This document shows positions 32,976 through 42,159 of a stretch of 64,000 nt of DNA, in pieces. Source of the stretch: Verrucomicrobiota bacterium (GTDB lineage: Bacteria > Verrucomicrobiota > Verrucomicrobiia > Limisphaerales > JADJPG01); NCBI GenBank assembly GCA_016713365.1, contig JADJPG010000028.1, positions 1 through 64,000 on the forward strand. The letters run 5' to 3'. Within the stretch, counting starts at the first letter, position 1, and each line of letters opens with the position of its first letter. A program made the position numbers and the translations under genes. The notes beneath the pieces are model-generated. The model had not been told where the DNA came from. It made no database searches and was given only the letters and a program-made list of their open reading frames with translations.

Positions 32976-33989
32976 ATGACTCCTCAAACCCTCTCCTCCG
33001 CCCGCGTCACTCAACTCCTCGCCGCCGCCCGTCGCTCGCGCATTCTCGTCGTCGGCGACGTGATGCTCGACCAGTTCATCTGGGGCAGCGTCAGCCGTAT
33101 CTCGCCGGAAGCGCCCGTGCCCGTGGTGGACTTCAAGAGCGAGAGCTTCATGCCCGGCGGCGCCGCCAATGTCGCCCGCAATCTCTCCGCCCTCGGCGCC
33201 GCGCCCGAGTTGTTTGCCGTCATCGGCCAGGATGATTCAGCGCAGCGTCTCCGCAAACTTCTCGGCGAACAGCACGTCGGCTGCGGCGGATTGGTGGAAC
33301 ATCCGTCGCGCCCCACCAGCATCAAGACCCGCATCGTCGCGCATCAGCAGCAAGTCGTTCGCGTCGACCGCGAATCGCGCGGCCCCGTGGATGCGACCAC
33401 CACCGGTCACTTGCTGGAATCCATTGAGCAACGCCTGAAGGGCGCGGACGCCGTCATCGTGGGTGACTACGGCAAAGGCGTCGTCACTCAGGGCCTGCTG
33501 GATGAACTCAAGGATCTGTGTCGGAAACGCGGCGTCTGGCTCAGCCTGGATCCCAAGCCCGTCCACCATCTCAATCTCTCGGGACTCTCCCTGATCACAC
33601 CGAATCGCAAGGAAGCCTTTGAACTATCCGGACTCCCTGACGACACGCGCGCCACGGATCCGCTCAAGGACATCAACCTAGTCCGCACTGCCGGCCGCCT
33701 GCTGAACGATATCTCCCCCGCCCTGCTTCTCATCACGCTGGGCGAGCAAGGCATGCTGCTCTGTCGCCGCAGTGAAAAGCCGATTCACATCCCGACAGTC
33801 GCGCAGGAAGTCTTCGATGTCTCCGGCGCGGGCGACACCGTGATCGCTTCCTTCACGCTCGCCATTGCCGCCGGCGCATCACCGCTGGAAGCCGCCATCA
33901 TCTCGAACCACGCCGCTGGCGTCGTCGTGGGCAAGGTTGGAACCGCCATCGTCACGCCCGACGAATTGACCGCGAGCTTCGGACGCTGA
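32976..33989 (+). CDS. rfaE1: D-glycero-beta-D-manno-heptose-7-phosphate kinase (RfaE domain I)
   Basis: The ATG at 32976 follows a good GAGAAGGA ribosome-binding site and gives 337 residues. It is the kinase half of HldE: PfkB fold with VVGDVMLDQFIWGSVSRISPEAPVPV at the N-terminus, FMPGGAANVARNL, VGDYGKGVVTQGLL and the catalytic GAGDT in FDVSGAGDTVIASF. It phosphorylates heptose-7-phosphate at C1 during ADP-heptose synthesis for the LPS core. The nucleotidyltransferase half is encoded separately at 53648-54133, so the E. coli-type fusion is split here. Confidence 0.94.
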   Translation: MTPQTLSSARVTQLLAAARRSRILVVGDVMLDQFIWGSVSRISPEAPVPVVDFKSESFMPGGAANVARNLSALGAAPELFAVIGQDDSAQRLRKLLGEQHVGCGGLVEHPSRPTSIKTRIVAHQQQVVRVDRESRGPVDATTTGHLLESIEQRLKGADAVIVGDYGKGVVTQGLLDELKDLCRKRGVWLSLDPKPVHHLNLSGLSLITPNRKEAFELSGLPDDTRATDPLKDINLVRTAGRLLNDISPALLLITLGEQGMLLCRRSEKPIHIPTVAQEVFDVSGAGDTVIASFTLAIAAGASPLEAAIISNHAAGVVVGKVGTAIVTPDELTASFGR

Positions 33990-33997
33990 ATCGGACT

Positions 33998-36900
33998 TCA
34001 ACGTCCTCCGTCGGCAACAGTCGTCGGCAACTGATAGATCCCAAACCACCGCTGGCTTCCGCTCGCGCTGCCGATCACTTCGAACTCCGCCCGTCGCCCC
34101 GCCTTGAAGAACGCCGACGGCACTTCAATCTCCAGCACGCCATTGCTGTCCTCCGTGTTCGCCTCCTTCACCGAGTAACGCATCCGCGCTCGGCCATCCG
34201 CACCCTGCCAAGACTGATCGGCGAGGCTGACATCGAATTCCAGCAGCATCGAACCGTTCACCTTCAGCGTGAACTTCCCCTTCGGCTGCGAGGCGAATCC
34301 CATTCCCACCGGAAGCCGGAAGGTATGCGTCGCGTCCAGCTTCGCCGGCAACACCGTTGAGCGCCACACCAGGCGGTCCTGACCCGCAGTCTGCCGGCAG
34401 TAAGGCATGGGCAACCGTCCCAGCCAGCTCGGATACGGCAACGTCTCGACCGCTGCCACCACTTCCGCGCACCCATTCGCGCCCATCTTGAGAAACTCCG
34501 CCCGAGCCTTCGACGTATCCGCCATGGCCGCATTTCCAAACAACGCCGGCCCGCCAGATTTCAACCAAGCGATCAAGTCCGCCATGTCCTGCGGCGAGAG
34601 CGCCTGTTCCAATCCCTCCGGCATCAGCGACAGCGCGCTGGCGCGAATGCTCCCAATGTCGCGGCGAACGATGGATTCCCGCACTCCGCTACCTTGAACC
34701 AGAGTCAGTCCGGCAGAAGTTTCGTTCCGCACGATGCCACTCAAGCTGCGCCCATCCTTCGTCTCCACGTTGTAGGCGATATAGTTCGGGTTGATCGCCG
34801 CGTTTGGATCCAGCATCGCGACCACGAAATCTGCCGAGCTCTTGCCGGCGAACTCAGCGAGATTCGGCCCCACCTCGTGACCTTGTCCACGAAACGCGTG
34901 ACACTGGGCGCAGTTCCTCGCGAAGAGTTCACCGCCGCGCTCCTTCACCGGAGTCAGCTTCCCGACAGAGTCATATCGGGCGAGAATCTCGCGTCGATTT
35001 GTGGTCGAGGCGGCGAACAGCTTCTCTGCGCGAGTGCGGATGTCCGTTCTAGGATGGGACCGCAGTCGTTGTTGCTGGACCAGCGAAAGCTCGCTCGCCT
35101 GCACAGTGCCGCCTCCCAATCCCTCGATCACGATCGCCGACCAACCGTCCTTCGCGAGCAGCAGGTCAAGCAACACACCACGCGTCGCCGGACCAAAGAC
35201 ATTCCAGCGCGCCATGGCTTCACGCGCGAACTCATCGCCGCGAAGTTGCGAGATGGCGCGACGGAGTTGCTGACGCGCCGGATCGTCGAGATCCGCCGAA
35301 AGCAAATCCATCAGCTGCGCGCGGTTCGTCGCGGAGCTTTGCGCGTAGTGACCGAGAATGCGAATGACCGGCGGAATCGATTCCGCGCTGAGAGTTCTCA
35401 ACTCACCGCTCATCAGCCAATGCACCTGCTGGCCGCTGGCGAAGTCGCTCCGCAGTCGCTCCACCGACCGGCGAACGTCAACCGACGCGTTGGTCGCGAG
35501 AGCCAACAGCACATCCGGATGATCAAGAAGCTCCGCGTGCAGTGTGTTCACCGCCCAAGCGGAGGAAAGGTCCAACGCCCTCTCATCGGACGGGACCAGC
35601 TGGACCAAGACTTGTCCCAGGTCATCAACGTGTTTATCCGCCAAGATCGCCGTGAAGAGCGTGCTAATCGCCTTCGGTACGCCGCCGGTCGCACCCAGTT
35701 TGCCCGGAGCGGTCGCGCGAAAAATCGCCTGCACCGCGGCGAACGGCGCTTTGCGCGTCGCCAAGAGCCACTCGGGGGCATCGACCAGCGGCGGCTGACT
35801 GCTCAGGAAACGATGAACCGTGTTGGATTCGAATCCCGAAACGGACAGCCAATACTGGCGCATCAAACGGCCATCCACATTCTCGGGGCGGCTCGGAAAC
35901 ACCATCAAGGCTTCCACACAACCGGACCGTCCATCCGCAAGCTTCAAGGCGAAGTGGCGCACGTCGGTGTCCGCGTCCGTCAACGCGCGAGTCACATGGT
36001 CATCGCGAAGGAGATTCAAGTCGTTCAGCGCAGCAAGATGTTGCACGCGCGCCGCCGGGCCCAGCTTGGACTGCGCATTGGCATCCGTGACTCCGCTACT
36101 CTTGATCTGGCGACGAACGCTCTCTGACGACGCCGTCTCGATCAGCTCTTGATGTGCGAGGTCGCGAATCGGTCCGTTCGCACTGGCGAGAGATTTGGCG
36201 AGCGTCTCCGCCGTCGCCTTCTCCAGCTTCGGAATACGCGACGGCTTGCTGCCACGCGGATACACTCGATAGATGCGGCCCATGTCCGCACCCGCGCGCG
36301 GATCAAGTTCCCTCAGACGCTCGGGCGGAATCCAGCGCGGGTGTTCGACGACGAAGCGATACATGTCCACGACGTAGAGCGCGCCGTCCGGGCCGGTGCG
36401 CGCCTGCACGGGACGAAACCAACTGTCAGTGCTGGAAAGAAACTCAGCGCGCTCTTCGCCCGCGGCCCGGCGGCCCGTGTGGGAAACTCCCGAGCGATCC
36501 AGCACCAGCCGGTGAACGAGATTGTGAACCGGTTCGCAGATGAAAACATTCCCGTAGTAATCGCCGCCCAGCAACGTGTCGCGGTAGATGCCCGGCCCAC
36601 AAGCACTCGTCACAATGTTCGCCATGTGCGGATCGTTGAAGCGCGTGAGCGTGCGTGAGGTGGGGAAGACTCGGTTCGCCTCGTTTCCGCGCGCGACGAA
36701 CACGCGCGGCTCGGCGAAGGTCACAAAAGGATTCCGGCGCAGATAATAATCCGGCAACGGGTAGTGCCAGAGCCAGGTGCTGTTGTCGTTGCCGAACCAG
36801 TTCTCGAAGTCGTCTCGGACACGGCCATACTGGCTGATGCCAGACACTGGTTCGATTTCGCCCGTGTCCGGTCGATACCGAAAATCGCGACCACTCAGGT

Positions 36901-38836
36901 CGATCTCCTTTCCCGTCTGCAAGCTCTTCACCTTGCCGCCGAAAAGCCCGCTGCTCGCGTGCAGCCAGCCATCGAGCCCCCACGTGAAGCCGTTGAGCCG
37001 CGCCTGATAATTGTGTCGGGCGAAGCCGGTGATGTTCGTTCGCACGATGTCCGCGCGTCCGTGGCCGTTTGTATCCTCGGCGTAGAGCAAATCCGGCGCG
37101 GCGCAGATGAGCGCACCCTTGCGCCACGGCATCACGCCGGTCGGGAACGGAATCCCATCAAGGAACAACGTGGCCTTGTCGTAGCGCCCATCGCCGTCGC
37201 GGTCGGTCAGAATCTTGATGCGCCCGCCTGGCGTAAACCCTCCCGGTGGCTCCTTCAACGGCTCGCCGTACTTGCGGTCGGGATTCGCCGGAGGATTCAA
37301 CCCCGCGGGGTAATCATACATCCCGCAAACCCACAGCCGGCCTTGCCCATCCCAGTCGATGGCCACGGGCGATTCGATCAACGGCTCGTTCGCGACGAGT
37401 TCAACAGTCAACTCCGCCTTTGTACGAATCGCGCGCAGCGATTCTTGAGGCGAGCGCGGCGGCGGCAAGTCCGCGCGTTTCGGATCGCGACGATACGATT
37501 TCGGCACTAAGTCGCGCACCGTGCCCACGATTAAGTCCTCCACATTCGTCGAGAGACGTGCGGGCCGGTCATAATACCAGAGCGAATCCTCCGCTTCATA
37601 CCCACCTTCCGCGAGAATGCGCCGCGACGGGATGTAGCACGGGACGTAATTCGCGTAGCCGGAAACCCAAAGTTGCTGGCCGGCGAGTTCGCTCTTCAGA
37701 CGCAGCGCGTAGTCGATGACGACTTCGCCAGGCAGAAACACCATCGCAAGATCATCACCGAAACTCCACGTCGTGATCGGGTAATAGAGCGAGTCGGGCA
37801 GCTTCTCACCGCGATCGAGTCGAGCGAGCCACTTCCTCGCGTGATACCCGACAATGCCGGAATTCGTGCTGCGGGCCAACCACTGGTCGCGCGTGAAGTG
37901 CGGGCCGTATGGAAGTTGGATCTCCTTTGCGCGTGCCGAGAGCCGCGCTTTCAGCGGCGTGAACGTCATGCCGATCAGGCGCTTCACCTCGGCACCAATC
38001 TCCGCGCCGTGCTGTTTCGCGAGCGCGAGTCCACCGTCGGTTCCGCCGCGCGGCGAGGGATTCGAATCCGCGCCGCAACCAATCGTGACCAACGCCATCG
38101 CGCCTGGAGCTTCGCGTTCAATGGCTTCCTGTGCGTAGCCCGCCCAGTCGCCGCAAACGTGATTGAAGTCGCCGCCGATTGTCGTGCAATGGCACGCATA
38201 ATTCGCCACCAGCGCGAGCAACTTGCCGGTCGCGTCCTCGGCCTTCAGCACCGGCAGCGCGTGATCAACCGGACCGCCGCGCGTCCGTCGATTCGCCGCA
38301 AACTGCGCGGTGCCGGACGACCGGCTTAAAGCGCCCGGACGCCGATTCTTCAGCGCCTCCAACGCTACCTGTTCCAAATTCGTGATGAGCGCCGTCGTGT
38401 AGCGGTCGATGGCTCCATGTTCCTCCGATGTCAGATCGCGCACGAAGATGTTGGGCGCCCAATCCTTCGTGGCTGGACCACTGTGCGTGTGCGAGCTGGC
38501 GATAACGATCCGGTCTGCACGAATCTTCGCCGACTTCGCAAGGCGGCTCCGCACTTCGCGCCACGTGCCTTCCGAGATGCCGCAGTTATCGAGTGTGATG
38601 AGAATAGCCGGGCCTTCTCGATTACTGCCGATGGCGAGCGCCTTCGCCCACAGCTTCTGCTCCACGCCCACGTGCGGCGCCTTGCGCGAAGCGTATCCAG
38701 TAAGGCGAATCGGCTCCGTCGGTGTGACATCGCGACGAGCCACGCCGATCTCCACTGCGCTCGCTGCGGAGGACATTACGGCGAGAACCGCGGCGGCAAT
38801 CGGCAGGAGAAAGTTGGCGAACGAGCGGCGATTCAT
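33998..38836 (-). CDS. Giant secreted fusion: ceramidase-like domain, PVC-type dehydrogenase propeller, HEAT region, cytochrome c
   Basis: The 1612-residue protein begins with a signal peptide (MNRRSFANFLLPIAAAVLAVMSSAASA). Residues about 28-440 look like a neutral/alkaline ceramidase-type domain (VGVARRDVTPTEPIRLTGYA, VIASSHTHSGP). About 470-870 is a PVC-type membrane-bound dehydrogenase/beta-propeller region (PVAIDWDGQGRLWVCGMYDYP, TGPDGALYVVDMYR). About 890-1270 is helical, HEAT-like. A single cytochrome c site CAQCH lies at about 1308-1312 with a downstream methionine candidate, and a C-terminal beta domain ends the protein. It is probably periplasmic and oxidises or deacylates a sugar or lipid substrate while passing electrons to the heme. 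The substrate is unknown. The ceramidase-dehydrogenase fusion is noteworthy. Confidence 0.85.
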   Translation of the reverse strand: MNRRSFANFLLPIAAAVLAVMSSAASAVEIGVARRDVTPTEPIRLTGYASRKAPHVGVEQKLWAKALAIGSNREGPAILITLDNCGISEGTWREVRSRLAKSAKIRADRIVIASSHTHSGPATKDWAPNIFVRDLTSEEHGAIDRYTTALITNLEQVALEALKNRRPGALSRSSGTAQFAANRRTRGGPVDHALPVLKAEDATGKLLALVANYACHCTTIGGDFNHVCGDWAGYAQEAIEREAPGAMALVTIGCGADSNPSPRGGTDGGLALAKQHGAEIGAEVKRLIGMTFTPLKARLSARAKEIQLPYGPHFTRDQWLARSTNSGIVGYHARKWLARLDRGEKLPDSLYYPITTWSFGDDLAMVFLPGEVVIDYALRLKSELAGQQLWVSGYANYVPCYIPSRRILAEGGYEAEDSLWYYDRPARLSTNVEDLIVGTVRDLVPKSYRRDPKRADLPPPRSPQESLRAIRTKAELTVELVANEPLIESPVAIDWDGQGRLWVCGMYDYPAGLNPPANPDRKYGEPLKEPPGGFTPGGRIKILTDRDGDGRYDKATLFLDGIPFPTGVMPWRKGALICAAPDLLYAEDTNGHGRADIVRTNITGFARHNYQARLNGFTWGLDGWLHASSGLFGGKVKSLQTGKEIDLSGRDFRYRPDTGEIEPVSGISQYGRVRDDFENWFGNDNSTWLWHYPLPDYYLRRNPFVTFAEPRVFVARGNEANRVFPTSRTLTRFNDPHMANIVTSACGPGIYRDTLLGGDYYGNVFICEPVHNLVHRLVLDRSGVSHTGRRAAGEERAEFLSSTDSWFRPVQARTGPDGALYVVDMYRFVVEHPRWIPPERLRELDPRAGADMGRIYRVYPRGSKPSRIPKLEKATAETLAKSLASANGPIRDLAHQELIETASSESVRRQIKSSGVTDANAQSKLGPAARVQHLAALNDLNLLRDDHVTRALTDADTDVRHFALKLADGRSGCVEALMVFPSRPENVDGRLMRQYWLSVSGFESNTVHRFLSSQPPLVDAPEWLLATRKAPFAAVQAIFRATAPGKLGATGGVPKAISTLFTAILADKHVDDLGQVLVQLVPSDERALDLSSAWAVNTLHAELLDHPDVLLALATNASVDVRRSVERLRSDFASGQQVHWLMSGELRTLSAESIPPVIRILGHYAQSSATNRAQLMDLLSADLDDPARQQLRRAISQLRGDEFAREAMARWNVFGPATRGVLLDLLLAKDGWSAIVIEGLGGGTVQASELSLVQQQRLRSHPRTDIRTRAEKLFAASTTNRREILARYDSVGKLTPVKERGGELFARNCAQCHAFRGQGHEVGPNLAEFAGKSSADFVVAMLDPNAAINPNYIAYNVETKDGRSLSGIVRNETSAGLTLVQGSGVRESIVRRDIGSIRASALSLMPEGLEQALSPQDMADLIAWLKSGGPALFGNAAMADTSKARAEFLKMGANGCAEVVAAVETLPYPSWLGRLPMPYCRQTAGQDRLVWRSTVLPAKLDATHTFRLPVGMGFASQPKGKFTLKVNGSMLLEFDVSLADQSWQGADGRARMRYSVKEANTEDSNGVLEIEVPSAFFKAGRRAEFEVIGSASGSQRWFGIYQLPTTVADGGR

Positions 38837-38931
38837 AGCGGATGCGAGGTTGACGCGAGCTTTTGACACTACGGATCGGGTGTCAAGGTCGGCGTCCGCC
38901 GCAGCAGGCCAGACTGCAACCGCTGTTTAGA

Positions 38932-40695
38932 CTACTTGGGAGTCGAGGCAGGCCACTCGAGAACTTGACGATCGGACAGCAGTCGCGGGCGAAGTTTGGC
39001 GTAGTCCACTTTCTGCACGGCAACCTTTTCCTTGATCGCGAGACTCGCTGCAGTTGCCGCCGACTGGCCGAGAATCATGAAGACCGGCTCCATCCGGATC
39101 GAGCCGTAGGCGATGTGCGACGCGGAGAGGCAAATCGGAACGAGCAGGTTCTGCGCTTCGCTGGGCTTCGGAACGATCGAACGATAGGAGATCGCGTACG
39201 GGCGCATCGGCGGCACTTGAACGTCACCTTCGTTCTCGACGCGACCATTGCGAGCGAGACGCTGGACGTTGTGAGAATCCATATTGTAAGCGGCGAGTCC
39301 GATGGAGTCGTTGGCCTTATCCGTGCCGCGGCAGTGACTCTCGTTCATCACGTAATCGGCGATCATGCGCCGCGCCTCGCGAACGTACAGCTGGTTCGGC
39401 CAGCCGTCGGTGGTGTTGAACTCATCCTTGCACGGCCCCCACATCTTCATCTCATTGCGAATGTTTTCGGGCACCCTCGGGCTGGTGGCGAGGAAGGTCA
39501 GGAAGCCGCGCGTATAGTCCTCATGTTCCTGCACAATGCGCTCGCGGGCGACATGGGTCGCCTCGGGATACTCCCAGTTGGCGCCGATGAAATCGGTGGA
39601 GAAACCGCCATTGTTGTTGATGTCAGTCTTCTGGTTCGGCATCCAGATTGGGTTCCAAAACTCGCTCAGCTTGGGTTTCTTGCCCGCCTTGACCAGTGCT
39701 TCGAGGTATCGGCCCAGCAGTTCGAATCTCGCCGGGTCGTACCCTACCGGAGGTTCGATCGGGAGCCGGTTGGCGGCGTTCGTCGTGAAACAGAGGCGGA
39801 AGTTGTAAGCCTGCACGCGGTTATCTCCGTCTCCGTTCTTCGAGGAGACAACGCGGAGTTTCGCATCGCCGTACCAAGTCCTCGATTTTGAATTCGCCTC
39901 GTCATCGCCAGCCTGGCCCGCGCCCGCAGCCGCGCGATACTCCGCCTGAATGAGCGGCAGCAGTCCGCTCGCGGGATCTCCCGGCTTCACGTAGGGGTCA
40001 ACGGCCACGGTGAACTGATGCTTCGGCGTCTCGTTGCGGAAGCCATTGAGCGTCTCATCATACTCGCGATTCCCTTCGCGTCCGACATGGAACGAAACAT
40101 CCGCCTTGGCCATCAGATCGCCCTCATAGGTGGCGTCGATGAACATCTTCGCGCGATAGGTGTTGCTGTTGTCGACCACCATTTCGGTGATGCGCCCGTG
40201 TTCCTTGCGAACGAAATCGATCTTCTGGTCGAAGTAGACCTGAACTTTGGCTTCCCTCAGCATCGCCGCGAAAATCTGGTCCGCCACGTGCGGTTCAAAC
40301 GTCCACATCGTCGCATCAGCGCCGGACAGATCACTGGCCTTCGTCTGGCCGCCACCACGTTTGGCGAAATACTCGGCGCGGGTTTCAAACTTCCACGCGG
40401 AATCTTGCGAGTAATGCTTCGCCACCCGCCGGTAAAACTCACGCGAAATGCCGCCGATGGCGGACTTGTTTCCGATGTCAGTCGCACCGAGACCGCCGGT
40501 GGTGAGGCCACCGATGAAACGTCCGGGCTCCGCGATCACCACACTGTGACCCATGCGCGCGGCTTGAATCGCCGCCGCGATCCCGCCCGAGCTCGCGCCG
40601 TAAACGCAAATGTCGGTCTCAAAGATTTCCGCGCGGAGCTGCGTCGGAGGAACGAGGGCAAAAATGAGCCCAAGAAGTGTCAGCAGCGGTTTCAT
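38932..40695 (-). CDS. Secreted FAD-dependent oxidoreductase
   Basis: The ATG at 40695 gives about 587 residues with a signal peptide (MKPLLTLLGLIFALVPPTQLRA). The FAD-binding Rossmann motif is CVYGASSGGIAAAIQAARMG, followed by VVIAEPGRFIGGLTTGGLGATD, as in the FAD_oxidored family common in Verrucomicrobiota and Planctomycetota. The C-terminal AYGSIRMEPVFMILGQSAATAASLA closes the flavin site. It is probably a periplasmic oxidoreductase acting on a carbohydrate, but no substrate can be named. It lies 95 bases upstream of the giant ceramidase-like fusion gene on the same strand, so the two may be co-expressed. Confidence 0.88.
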   Translation of the reverse strand: MKPLLTLLGLIFALVPPTQLRAEIFETDICVYGASSGGIAAAIQAARMGHSVVIAEPGRFIGGLTTGGLGATDIGNKSAIGGISREFYRRVAKHYSQDSAWKFETRAEYFAKRGGGQTKASDLSGADATMWTFEPHVADQIFAAMLREAKVQVYFDQKIDFVRKEHGRITEMVVDNSNTYRAKMFIDATYEGDLMAKADVSFHVGREGNREYDETLNGFRNETPKHQFTVAVDPYVKPGDPASGLLPLIQAEYRAAAGAGQAGDDEANSKSRTWYGDAKLRVVSSKNGDGDNRVQAYNFRLCFTTNAANRLPIEPPVGYDPARFELLGRYLEALVKAGKKPKLSEFWNPIWMPNQKTDINNNGGFSTDFIGANWEYPEATHVARERIVQEHEDYTRGFLTFLATSPRVPENIRNEMKMWGPCKDEFNTTDGWPNQLYVREARRMIADYVMNESHCRGTDKANDSIGLAAYNMDSHNVQRLARNGRVENEGDVQVPPMRPYAISYRSIVPKPSEAQNLLVPICLSASHIAYGSIRMEPVFMILGQSAATAASLAIKEKVAVQKVDYAKLRPRLLSDRQVLEWPASTPK

Positions 40696-40762
40696 GTTTC
40701 GGGAAGATTGCGGAACACCCGGCCAACAGTGAAGCGCGAAATGTAAAGACCATCGCCGCCCC

Positions 40763-42070
40763 TTAAGGGGCGCAGCGCCCAGAACCAACGGCATCGCGAA
40801 TCTCCCGGCTGTGCTGGATCAACCATTCCGCCCGGCGTCGCGACGGCACCAGCCGTCTCGCTCCATGTTCAAACTGCAGCAACTGTCGCAGTCCCGCATT
40901 CCATCGACCGCGTTCGAACGCCCACTCAGAGTGTTGCAAACTCTTCTGTAACACCCGTCGGCCGCCGCGATGAAGCGCCAAACCATTGACCTCGATTGAC
41001 AGCGCTTCTACCGCGTCTGATGCGTCAATGACCTCCACTTGAACCGCCGCGACGCTCTCGCCGATTCCATCTTCGACCAAGCACGTCACGATGTGTTCGC
41101 CGAGGTCGAACCGCGCCGACAGCTTCGGATCGGTCGAGTTGGTCAGCAAAACGCCTCCGACGAACCAGCGGTAGTTCAGCGCATCTCCATCCTCATCGAA
41201 TGACGGCGAGGCGTCGAAACTCACAGATGCCCAGCCGTCGCTCGAGGCGATCACCACGAAATTACTCGGCGAAGTGCTCAGCCAGCAGCCGTCCGAAGTG
41301 GTGACAACGGCTACCGGCGGGCGATTTTCGGGAGCGATCGTAATCGTGAAATTGACCGGAGCAGCCGTATCGACGCCACCGCGTTCCGTCCCACCGCTGT
41401 CGTGCAATACCACGGTTACCTGAGCTTCGCCGCTGACACCGGGCGCAGGTGCGAAGGTCAACGTCCCGTCCGCGCCGATCGCCGGCGCGACGGCGAACAA
41501 CTGCGGCGCGTTGTGCGTAACGGCAAACGTGAAGGTCTGGCCCACTTCGAACTGAGATCCGGGACCGATTCGGTGCGCCCAGTTTGAGAGAATCACCTGA
41601 CCGCTGTCCTGCTTCACCACCGGCGAACTGTGAATTTCAAACACCGGCGCATCGTTCACCGGATGAATCGTGATGAGGAAATCAACCGGGTCACTCTCGT
41701 CGAATCCCCCGTTCTCCGTCCCGCCATCGTCCACGGCGACGACAGTGACCACCACAGTACCAAACGCGCCGCGGGCAGGTGTAAAACTCAGCGTGCCGTT
41801 GGCATCGATCGCGGGCTGAACCCCGAACAACGCCGAGTCCTTGTTGGTGACCTCGAAACGCACGCTCTGGGCAGCTTCCGCGCTGGAACCGGGACTGATG
41901 GACCTCGCCCACTCCGGGTAGGTCTGAGTTAAATCATCCTCATTCACTTCGACATCCGGGCCGGCTTCAAAGGTCGGCGGTAGATTCGCAACCTCCAGAC
42001 CAAGGGCGTCAGGGGCGAAGCACGCCATTGCCCCAATCAGACATGAGACAGATGAGATTCGAGTGAACAT
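40763..42070 (-). CDS. Secreted cadherin-like/PKD-like repeat protein
   Basis: The 435-residue protein starts with a signal peptide (about 1-24). Two tandem cadherin-like repeats of about 110 residues follow. They share the pattern NxxPxFE...W/AxxIxPGS/QxE..Q...F.VT...LF.V.PAI.A.GTL.F.PA.G..G...VTV...DDGGTE.GG.D...PV.F.ITI. A PKD-like module follows (about 250-350, VSFDASPSFDEDGDALNYRWFVGG). The last about 80 residues are rich in Arg, Gln and Leu and look helical. It is probably a cell-surface or extracellular structural or adhesive protein. It follows the MacB-like permease gene on the same strand, with 89 bases between them, and might be a substrate of that export system, but this is speculative. 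Confidence 0.75.
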   Translation of the reverse strand: MFTRISSVSCLIGAMACFAPDALGLEVANLPPTFEAGPDVEVNEDDLTQTYPEWARSISPGSSAEAAQSVRFEVTNKDSALFGVQPAIDANGTLSFTPARGAFGTVVVTVVAVDDGGTENGGFDESDPVDFLITIHPVNDAPVFEIHSSPVVKQDSGQVILSNWAHRIGPGSQFEVGQTFTFAVTHNAPQLFAVAPAIGADGTLTFAPAPGVSGEAQVTVVLHDSGGTERGGVDTAAPVNFTITIAPENRPPVAVVTTSDGCWLSTSPSNFVVIASSDGWASVSFDASPSFDEDGDALNYRWFVGGVLLTNSTDPKLSARFDLGEHIVTCLVEDGIGESVAAVQVEVIDASDAVEALSIEVNGLALHRGGRRVLQKSLQHSEWAFERGRWNAGLRQLLQFEHGARRLVPSRRRAEWLIQHSREIRDAVGSGRCAP

Positions 42071-42159
42071 TCGCTGACTATTGGAAAGTCGAAGCGGAGC
42101 GAAGGCAAGCCGAACACTGCCCGCGACGCACTCCTTTTTGCCGCACCGCGCCGCCTCCG

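Noticed and set aside
34694..36127. A 477-codon plus-strand open frame opposite the giant fusion gene
   Set aside because: Shadow frame; composition is unlike a protein and the minus strand has coherent domains.
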